From the NCBI GenBank assembly GCA_965249185.1, contig CBDFLS010000002.1, positions 2,062,479-2,126,478 on the forward strand: DNA of 64,000 nt, in the 5' to 3' direction. Position 1 is the first letter of the stretch. Each line of letters opens with the position of its first letter. Position numbers and translations under genes: made by a program. Below the pieces are notes generated by a model. The model ran no database searches, was not told the origin of the DNA, and saw nothing but the letters and a program-made list of their open reading frames with translations. This DNA is from CBDFLS01 sp965249185. GTDB taxonomy: Bacteria; Chloroflexota; Dehalococcoidia; Lucifugimonadales; Australimonadaceae. Shown piece after piece: positions 57,718 through 64,000 of the stretch.

Positions 57718-58380
57718 CTATTGCTTTACGACCTGAATCTCGATTTCCCTGACCAGGAATCCGTCCCCCAATCTAAGGGGGATGCCCCAAGAGTCGTTCA
57801 TCAACATTACTAGCTCGAACCCGTCGCCGCTATACAGAACCCCACGCGCATTCTCTTCGCAATCGCCGTTGAAGCACACTGTCGCACTGCTGACTACTTG
57901 GGATTTCGAGAGCCCCGGGGTGTCGTCCATGGAGTTAGGCGTTGCCAAAGCGTAAGCGAAAGCCGAGTTCGGCACGAAGATGCTGTCCTCGGAGACGGCG
58001 CTCTCCTCCATGCTGCCATCCATTGCATCGTACTCGTCGATAGCTCTGCCATCCAACCTCGTGTACGAGCCGACGTTACTCCCGACGCCATACCGGCCAA
58101 GGTCGACCGACGGAGACTCGATCACGGTGTCGACCCATTCAGTCTCCGACTGGTATTCGAGGCGATGCAACTCCTTAAAGGGCTCGATAGAGCGCTCCCC
58201 GACGGAAATGGAGGGGCCGTACACTTCGTACACCATCGTCATGCTTGGAAGCAGATTACCTGAACTGGCCTGAACCCCAGCTTGGTCCGTGTATACAAGC
58301 AAAGAAACTACGAACAGTGCTGTAAGCGCTGCTCCCAACACCAAGAAGGTTGGCTTGCTCTTTATCGTCCATTTAGTCAT
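57718..58380 (-). CDS. Exported protein, unknown function
   Basis: A 220-residue protein with an N-terminal signal/anchor (LVLGAALTALFVVSLLVY, about 12-29), then a soluble beta-rich domain with a Cys pair (VCFNGDC). ATG 58380 was chosen over an in-frame TTG at 58404. Base composition is lower in GC than the element. A 79-bp direct repeat begins immediately upstream. Confidence 0.6.
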   Translation of the reverse strand: MTKWTIKSKPTFLVLGAALTALFVVSLLVYTDQAGVQASSGNLLPSMTMVYEVYGPSISVGERSIEPFKELHRLEYQSETEWVDTVIESPSVDLGRYGVGSNVGSYTRLDGRAIDEYDAMDGSMEESAVSEDSIFVPNSAFAYALATPNSMDDTPGLSKSQVVSSATVCFNGDCEENARGVLYSGDGFELVMLMNDSWGIPLRLGDGFLVREIEIQVVKQ

Positions 58381-58386
58381 TACTTC

Positions 58387-58541
58387 GTCCTCGCTTTCAC
58401 TCAAGGAAGTGATTGTGATAGGGTCCTGAGTACTCGGCCCAATCCGAAGCCAGAGTCAAAACATTGTCCTCGCTTTCACTCAAGGAAGTGACTGTGGTAG
58501 GGTCCTGAGTACCCGGCCCAATCCTGAGCCAGAGTCAAATA
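58387..58541. repeat. 79-bp tandem duplication upstream of exported protein
   Basis: Two copies begin with GTCCTCGCTTTCACTCAAGG at 58387 and 58466, about 90% identical. They cover the likely promoter and leader of the minus-strand gene. Confidence 0.85.
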
Positions 58542-58653
58542 TTTCTTATACCGGAGACGGTTCTTAACTGATGCATTTGCACTATCTTCCTTCAAGAGAT
58601 TCCGGTATTCAGCCCGGATGAGGTGGAGTCGACACAGGCGGAGGCGAAAGGCG

Positions 58654-59418
58654 CTAGATCAGACCGAGACGCTGGGCGGCGAGCACCGCGCCCAGCTTCG
58701 TCTTCGCCTGCACCTTCCCCCGGGCATTGCTGAAGTGGTTGCGAACAGTGTTGCTGCTAACGTGCAGCTCAGCAGCGATCTCCTTGGTCTCAAGTCCCAG
58801 GGCCAGAAGATGCAACACTTCCACCTCACGGGCCGTCAGGGGACTGACCCGTCTGAGTGCCGCTTGTGTGATCGGGTCCGCTGATGGTGCCGACGTACTC
58901 CCTTTCAGCAGCACATTCTGGACGGAACTGGCGACCCTTCTAGCCCGTTCGTCATCTGCCTCGACGTGGAACAGGTGTACCAGTATCGAATCATTGGATC
59001 GGGTGGCCGGAATCGTTATTGGGGTGATAGTAGCTCGCATTCGGCGACCTGAGGCGCAGAGCATCCGAACGTGGACTACCGGCGGGATGCACCCTTCCCT
59101 GGCGAGCCGGATGGAGGGGCAGCTCTCGATGCATATAGGGGTCGAACCCTCCTCGGGCAGGTTTCGTAAGATCTCGTAGCATCGACGTCCGATCAAGTTT
59201 TCCGCTTTATGGCCGAGAATCCGCTCGGCGCTGGGGTTCCAGAACAAGATGGTCTGGCTCATGTCCACGGCATAGGCACCGTATGGCGCTTGGTTCAACA
59301 GGTCAAGGATGCCAATGGTCGTCAACGAGAAACTCCAGCCCACCGCATATGGAATGGCCGCACCCCAATGCTGTAAGCGCCGATCTCGTGGCCCGGTTCC
59401 TGAAGTACAGAGAGGCAT
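58654..59418 (-). CDS. PAS domain LuxR-family regulator
   Basis: A 254-residue protein. Residues about 36-160 form a PAS sensor (GILDLLNQAPYGAYAVD, FWNPSAERILGHKAENLIGR), with Cys residues (C80, C96, C100) that could sense redox. The C-terminal LuxR HTH (about 192-254: LTAREVEVLHLLALGLETKEIAAELHVS, NTVRNHFSNARGK) binds DNA. The start is uncertain: the first about 30 residues are atypical, so a downstream GTG near 59343 is possible. It may control the neighbouring secreted-protein genes. Confidence 0.8.
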   Translation of the reverse strand: MPLCTSGTGPRDRRLQHWGAAIPYAVGWSFSLTTIGILDLLNQAPYGAYAVDMSQTILFWNPSAERILGHKAENLIGRRCYEILRNLPEEGSTPICIESCPSIRLAREGCIPPVVHVRMLCASGRRMRATITPITIPATRSNDSILVHLFHVEADDERARRVASSVQNVLLKGSTSAPSADPITQAALRRVSPLTAREVEVLHLLALGLETKEIAAELHVSSNTVRNHFSNARGKVQAKTKLGAVLAAQRLGLI

Positions 59419-59750
59419 GACGACGGCCGCTGCCCTTCAAGCAGAGCAAGGCGGCGGCGGATATCACACGGCCCTTTCTTCTTGGCGTAACCCACCGTAT
59501 GAAACGTCATGTTGCGCTGCTCCCTTCGCTCAGCTCCGGCCTATCGGCCCCCGAGAGGGCCTTCCTGCAAATATCCAGGTGTCCCCCATCACAGAAATCT
59601 GCCAAAGGCAATACGAATCGCAGCTGGGCATGGCGTCACCGGTTAGCGCCACAGCCAACTGCTTCTTAAGAGCCTGAGTGAGTTTTTCCTGTCGCTAGGA
59701 ACCTATTATAGCAGGACTACTACAGGAAAGATATTAGTCAGCTGCCTCCT
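59419..59750. other. Gene-free stretch
   Basis: No gene, RNA or clear repeat was seen in this 330-bp stretch, which lies upstream of the PAS-LuxR gene and would hold its promoter. Confidence 0.4.
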
Positions 59751-59977
59751 AGTCCGACCCCCACTCAAACAGGGAGAGCGACTACACTGTCCTCTACCAT
59801 GAGGTCGGAGGAGTCAATGCCAAGCTACTTGTCTCCACGGACGTCTCCGGAGGGTTCGCCGGCATCAGCTTCCCCAGGTTCGACGGACCTAGCCTCATCG
59901 CTTATGGTCACGATCTCACCCGGGAGCAGCTGCTAACTGCCATTGGCGTCTTCAAGACCATCCATGGAATCGAATAG
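59751..59977 (+). pseudogene. C-terminal gene remnant
   Basis: An open frame of about 75 codons without a start reads DYTVLYHEVGGVNAKLLVST, then GFAGISFPRF and REQLLTAIGVFKTI, ending at TAG 59975-59977. A stop directly upstream and no start codon indicate the 3' fragment of a lost gene. Family not recognised. Confidence 0.45.
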
Positions 59978-60167
59978 CATGGCCGATACTGAGACGACTC
60001 AGAAGTTCATGTCGGCTGGCTTCTTTGGGTTATACCCTACATCCTGGCGTGAAGTTGCGCTCTCGAACCTAGTAAACTGAGATCACATTCAAAGTCTCAG
60101 TAGCCCGGCTCACGGAGTGGACCATTCGGTGGTATTGACCTGCTCCCCGGATTAGGTCTAGGGATCC

Positions 60168-60480
60168 TTAGAGTCCGACCGGCGTTTTCCTGACCATCTG
60201 TTGTGCGAACTCCTCTGGTGTCCGGTTGCCCAGGGCGCTGTGGGGCCGGATGGCATTGTAGTCGTCTCGCCAGGTCGCCACGATGCGCTGGGCAGCGGGC
60301 AAGCTCATGAACCAGTGCTCGTTGAGACACTCGTCGCGGAGCTGTCCGTTGAAGCTCTCGATGAATGCGTTCTGGATGGGCTTGCCGGGGTCGATGAAGT
60401 GCAGTCGCACCGCTCCGGTAGGGCCCATGCATCCAAGACCCTTCCGGCGAATTCGGGGCCGTTGTCCACGATGACCTGGA
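60168..60480 (-). mobile_element. IS3-family transposase remnant (integrase core C-terminus)
   Basis: The minus strand encodes the end of an IS3 OrfB: HFIDPGKPIQNAFIESFNG, LRDECLNEHWF, YNAIRPHSALG and NRTPEEFAQQM, including the catalytic Glu of DDE (IESFNG). Upstream, VIVDNGPEFAGRVLDAWA is in another frame, indicating two small frameshifts (near 60425 and 60405). The N-terminal two thirds and terminal repeats are gone. Confidence 0.85.
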
Positions 60481-60736
60481 GCTACAGCCGTAGTCATAGG
60501 AAACGCGTAGTCGCATCCTCACTGTAGCAAGCCATGGGAGCTTGTCAAAAAGACTGTGCGGTATCAGCGGTCTTGGGCCTATCTCAGAGCGTGCAGGGGA
60601 GCTGCCAACGCATCTCTACTCGACGACCATGGGAGCCGCTTTGGATCAGGAGAGCGGCGACCCCCCGGGCTACGCCAGCCCGTATCAAATCATATGCATC
60701 AAGGTGTGAGCCGGGGGATCGGCTACAGCACCTCCT

Positions 60737-62068
60737 CTATTCGTCTACCAACAAATTGGTGTCGCCAAGCGGAGAGGCTGGCACCCTGTCGTGTGTAGCA
60801 AGGGCCACCATCGCTGCGAAGCTAGCGGGATTGGCGTCAGGTGCGAAGGTAGGTTCCGGACGGGCGCCGCCGTATTGGACGACTGTAGGCCCTGAAACGT
60901 CAACCAGCGCCCACGGGCCCAGGAAGCTGTAGCTCTTGTCGTCGGGGTTTCGGCTGAGGAAGAACACGAACTCGTCCCCGACGTCGGGCAGCGATATCCG
61001 CAGTGGTGATGACCCGCGCTTGCTCTTGAACCCCTTGAGCTTGATCACGAGGTTGTCACGAACCAGACCATCGTCCAAGACTACCACATCAGGGGCGATG
61101 CTGTAGTACGTGTAGGGATATTCAGCAGGTTGGGGCACATCCCGCTGATCAGTGTTTTCTGAAGCGCCGTATGGTCCCTCGATACGCTCGGCAAGAATGC
61201 TGTCGATGCGACCGATGACGATGGCGTCGGACCGATTGACCAGCGTCTGTATGCTGCCCGGCTCCGGTGCCCAAACGGCGAGGCTAGCTCCAACGAGTGG
61301 GTTCGCAGCATTCTGGGCAGAGACGATCAAGAAATATAGAGCGAGGACGACCATCACCACTGTGACGAGCGGGAGTAGGAATCGGGCTGGCGTTTTGAGT
61401 CTTCCGGATGATGCTTCCACGAGAGTCTCCTTAAATGAGGGATTTTGTGCCTCGGGCAACCCGAACAAACCTGGGTAATACTTGCTGTTCACGTCCGACC
61501 TGTCGTGACTGGTTAGCACTCCCCAGACCGAACCCGAGCAGGCGTTTATCCACATCACGGAAGCGGTGGAACATGCGACGTGGTCCAGACCCCACACATG
61601 GCCCATTTCGTGCCGGGCGTAGTAAGCGACAAGGTTTGTAGCGTACGAGTGGGTATTGTAGTAAATGTATGAGAAATCGACTTTATGGTTGGTCTCATTG
61701 CAGTAGCCATTCAGCACGTGGTCGTCATCAGAGCATGGCTCCATTTGTGACAGCGGATCTGCCCAGGCGGGAGGCTCCGACGACCCGTAGTTCCCGTCGT
61801 AGTGAATCACATTGCCGCAGTTTCCATTCGGTGTGCATCGATTAACGTTAAGGTCAGTATTGTTGTCGTAGTCATCAGCGGCGGAGTGAACATCCGTACT
61901 TTGAGGAATTCGGCTCTCGACGGTAATCGTGTCGTCAGTATCCCAAATGAAACTGGGAGAATAATTGTGAGCCATCGCTTTGGGCACTGTCAGCAGTAGA
62001 ATTACCGCACTGCCTAACAGGAGTAGGACCTGGAAAAATATCATTGGCCGGGCAAAAAGAGAAGCCAT
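60737..62068 (-). CDS. Secreted matrixin-like zinc metalloprotease with TM and C-terminal domain
   Basis: A 443-residue protein. A signal peptide (about 8-34, ending KAMAH) precedes a metzincin protease domain with zinc motif HEMGHVWGLDH (153-163) and Met-turn SVMW (M172), as in the matrixin (M10)-like family. A membrane segment (about 228-251) separates it from a second domain (about 255-443), beta-rich, beginning with a conserved-looking SDAIVIGRIDSI stretch. GGAGG precedes ATG 62068. Likely a cell-surface or secreted protease of the accessory region. Confidence 0.8.
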   Translation of the reverse strand: MASLFARPMIFFQVLLLLGSAVILLLTVPKAMAHNYSPSFIWDTDDTITVESRIPQSTDVHSAADDYDNNTDLNVNRCTPNGNCGNVIHYDGNYGSSEPPAWADPLSQMEPCSDDDHVLNGYCNETNHKVDFSYIYYNTHSYATNLVAYYARHEMGHVWGLDHVACSTASVMWINACSGSVWGVLTSHDRSDVNSKYYPGLFGLPEAQNPSFKETLVEASSGRLKTPARFLLPLVTVVMVVLALYFLIVSAQNAANPLVGASLAVWAPEPGSIQTLVNRSDAIVIGRIDSILAERIEGPYGASENTDQRDVPQPAEYPYTYYSIAPDVVVLDDGLVRDNLVIKLKGFKSKRGSSPLRISLPDVGDEFVFFLSRNPDDKSYSFLGPWALVDVSGPTVVQYGGARPEPTFAPDANPASFAAMVALATHDRVPASPLGDTNLLVDE

Positions 62069-62071
62069 TGC

Positions 62072-62506
62072 TCAAGTACCTCCGTTGGCGAAATGATTAG
62101 GAATCATCAGGTTCAGAAATTTGCATCCATCGGCATTGAAGTCGTCTTGTCCTAATTGAATGGGAGTGTTTCTAATTCGTCGCCATATCTCTGACGCGCA
62201 TCGTTGGCGACCCACTACTGACCAATGGGCTTCGTCGCCATCTCCCTTAAACGTTGGCAACTCTAAAGATATCACTGTTGTGAGCCGACCGCATGATACA
62301 TTTGTATCATATTTGACAACGGATTCTGGACCCTGCAACAGGTCAGGGGGAAGTGAACACAGTTGGAAGGTCTCAGAACCTGAGACCCAAAGGGTATGGC
62401 GACTCATGTGCCTCGTCTCATCGGAGGTAATGAGTGATGAGGCCCAAAAAGTCTGCGAGCAGGCCAGAGACGAGTTTCGCCCCCTGCTGCTCGCGTCGTG
62501 ACGCAT
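62072..62506 (-). CDS. Uncertain ORF upstream of metalloprotease
   Basis: A 144-codon frame ending 3 bp before the protease start. Its C-terminal half (VVKYDTNVSCGRLTTVISLELP ... AHWSVVGRQRCASEIW) looks protein-like; the N-terminal half does not. A competing plus-strand frame (62160-62501) covers the same DNA. Possibly a fragment. Confidence 0.25.
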   Translation of the reverse strand: MRHDASSRGRNSSLACSQTFWASSLITSDETRHMSRHTLWVSGSETFQLCSLPPDLLQGPESVVKYDTNVSCGRLTTVISLELPTFKGDGDEAHWSVVGRQRCASEIWRRIRNTPIQLGQDDFNADGCKFLNLMIPNHFANGGT

Positions 62507-63472
62507 TGAGGAGAACCCCCGCTGGGCGAGGACGTGACTATAGCTGCACGTCGCGTCGATAAATGACTATCCATACTATGCGTTCACCATGCGGCGGCGT
62601 AGCCTTCCCCAAAGGACAAGAAGCTACTTGTAATGCTCAGAAGCTGGCCCACACGAAGATTCCCACCGCTGAGCGTATCGGGCACAGGTGACTACTCACT
62701 AGGCCGCCTGGCTAGTCCATGCCACCAGTTGAGACAAACGAATCCATGAACATATAATCTCCGACACAAGTTTTTTGAGACACATGATATAATGGTTCGC
62801 TAACCTTGAAATAGCTTCTTTAGAAAACACCCGTCATACAGCGAGGACGTCAGCGATGAAGGCTGCGGCAATTTCCTCTATGGTGTTTGGGCAGAGAATG
62901 AATATCCCGACGATACAGAGGCGTCTCAATTCGGCGGTTTTACGACCTATGTGTACGTTTGTGATGAATAGACGAGTTTGAGGTTGAGTAACGGAGGGGC
63001 TTCTCCGATTGAGATGGAGGTTTGCTTAGAGGTAGAAGTTTCTGGCTCGTTGGGATGAGGTGAGCAATTCAGAGACCGCATCGTGAACGATCTGGCATGA
63101 GCCGGGCCAGCCACCGTTTGAAGACTAGACTCCTGCCCTGCGCCGTATGCGTGGGGCTTCTTCTTTATTAACGGGGGTCATTGCCTATATTAGGTGAGCC
63201 CTGACGGCATCTGGGAGTAGATGGGCACTAGTTCGCTTAGGAGACGCTAGTTCATGGAACGGAATTGACAGTTGAAGCGTATACCTAATTAGAACGGGAG
63301 TCCAGCTGATGAGAGTGCTGAGCGACTGAGAGCCGTGGACCAACGTAGCCGCTGATACAGAATTTGCTTGGAGAAAGAAGGGGCAGAATTATACTCCCCG
63401 GGAACTATTCCTCCGGCAAGAGCGTCCTATTTAGAGAAAGTATTCGATTCTCGACTTAATGGGGGTGGCATC
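62507..63472. other. Low-GC stretch with one gene remnant
   Basis: No complete gene. A 3' remnant on the plus strand at about 62829-62971 (no start codon) reads EGCGNFLYGVWAENEYPDD and GGFTTYVYVCDE before TAG. The rest has many stops in all frames and no recognised RNA. Confidence 0.4.
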
Positions 63473-63882
63473 ATGCGACTTCTAGGAGCCATCGTAGTTG
63501 GAATGGTGGCCTTGACGGTAGCTGCCTGCGGAAGCTCCACACCAACGCCTACCAGCGATGTGGAGTGGGCCGGTGGGGCAGGGACTCAGGTAGAGACGCC
63601 ATCAAGCACACCAACAGCTATGATTGACGCCGGTTCTGGCGCTGGGACGCCGCTCCCAGACAGAGGTGTCATCAAGCACACCAACGCCTACCAGCGATGT
63701 GGAGTGGGCCGGTGGAGCAGGGACTCAGGTAGAGACGCCATCAAGCACACCAACAGCTACAGGTGAAGTGGGGTCGGACACTGTGTCGCCGACACAGGCA
63801 GAGGACACCATCAGGTACAGCAGGGACAACTCCAACTCCAGCCAGCGCTCCGGTAGTCGGACAATCGGAACCTGCCGTGGAC
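63473..63882 (+). pseudogene. Frameshifted Thr/Pro-rich lipoprotein
   Basis: ATG 63473 begins a lipoprotein signal peptide (MRLLGAIVVGMVALTVAACG, lipobox VAAC) followed by STPTPTSDVEWAGGAG. About 85 bp recur 139 bp downstream, in a different frame because 139 is not a multiple of 3, and a further shift is needed to reach a TPTPASAPVVGQ stretch. The gene is broken by frameshifts, or the sequence near this edge has errors. Confidence 0.55.
63539..63760. repeat. 139-bp-spaced direct repeat in lipoprotein gene
   Basis: Copies of about 83 bp start at 63539 and 63678 (ACACCAACGCCTACCAGCGA ...), differing at very few bases. Confidence 0.85.
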
Positions 63883-63883
63883 C

Positions 63884-64000
63884 ATGAGGCTCGGGACGCA
63901 CAGCGTCCTAAGAGAGGTCATGGAAGAGTTTCCTGAAAGGATGAAGACGTGGATAGACCAAGATACCATCGTGTACTTGCTTAATCGCCATCCTCACGGC
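63884..64000 (+). CDS. Partial ORF running off right edge
   Basis: ATG 63884 opens 39 codons (SVLREVMEEFPERMKTWIDQD, IVYLLNRHPHG) without a stop to the edge. It may be the C-terminal domain of the preceding broken lipoprotein in a shifted frame. Confidence 0.3.
   Translation, partial: MRLGTHSVLREVMEEFPERMKTWIDQDTIVYLLNRHPHG

Noticed and set aside
59138..59162. Possible attR resembling the tRNA-Ala T-arm (GGTCGAACCCTCCTCGG)
   Set aside because: Only a loose match with mismatches, located inside the PAS-LuxR coding sequence; probably chance.

Overview
The window looks like a GC-rich Chloroflexota chromosome, most likely a Dehalococcoidia-like lineage. This is inferred from protein content; no 16S gene is present. 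The supporting signs are a short division cluster mraZ-rsmH-ftsA-ftsZ with no murein-synthesis genes, a class II (B12) ribonucleotide reductase next to nrdR, Thr/Pro-rich lipoproteins at both edges, several Rieske proteins, and small palindromic repeats of a kind common in these genomes.

Layout. Positions 1-27030 are chromosomal housekeeping and metabolic genes. They comprise a lipoprotein running off the left edge, a membrane protein, two tandem Rieske oxygenases (one broken by an in-frame TAG), a MetF-like reductase, a peroxiredoxin-like gene with an in-frame TGA at its active-site Cys position (probable selenoprotein), tRNA-His, pepA, a padR/HAAS-membrane-protein/degV operon, DUF167, yggT-proC, nrdJ, nrdR, ftsZ, ftsA, rsmH, mraZ, a class V aminotransferase with a TenA-like protein, an atypical sigma-like factor, a homocysteine methyltransferase-MTHFR fusion and a Rieske protein with a large helical domain.

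Positions 27035-57613 look like an integrative conjugative element inserted at tRNA-Ala(TGC). A large serine recombinase faces the tRNA, and its frame reads straight into it. Then come an ImmA/ImmR-like pair, a divergent promoter with palindromic operators, three tandem paralogous HTH genes and a truncated PAPS-reductase-like gene. A leftward conjugation operon follows (44844 to 32695): exported protein, VirB6/TrbL-like protein, pilin-like proteins, a 921-residue PrgI-like fusion with repeats, VirB4, VirD4-like coupling ATPase and a Replic_Relax protein. A rightward DNA-processing operon follows (45232 to 57564): HTH protein, small proteins, primase-like CHC2/Toprim protein, Rad52-like annealing protein, TSCPD protein, Cas4/RecB-like nuclease, SSB, RadC-like protein, zinc-ribbon proteins, DUF6094-type methyltransferase and an SNF2-type helicase. 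GC-rich hairpins recur in its intercistronic gaps. No canonical relaxase, murein hydrolase or right attachment site was recognised.

Positions 57718-64000 have visibly lower GC and many broken genes. They hold an exported protein, a PAS-LuxR regulator, an IS3 transposase remnant, a secreted matrixin-like metalloprotease, gene fragments and a frameshifted repeat-bearing lipoprotein. Whether this is still inside the element or is an older accessory region cannot be decided here.
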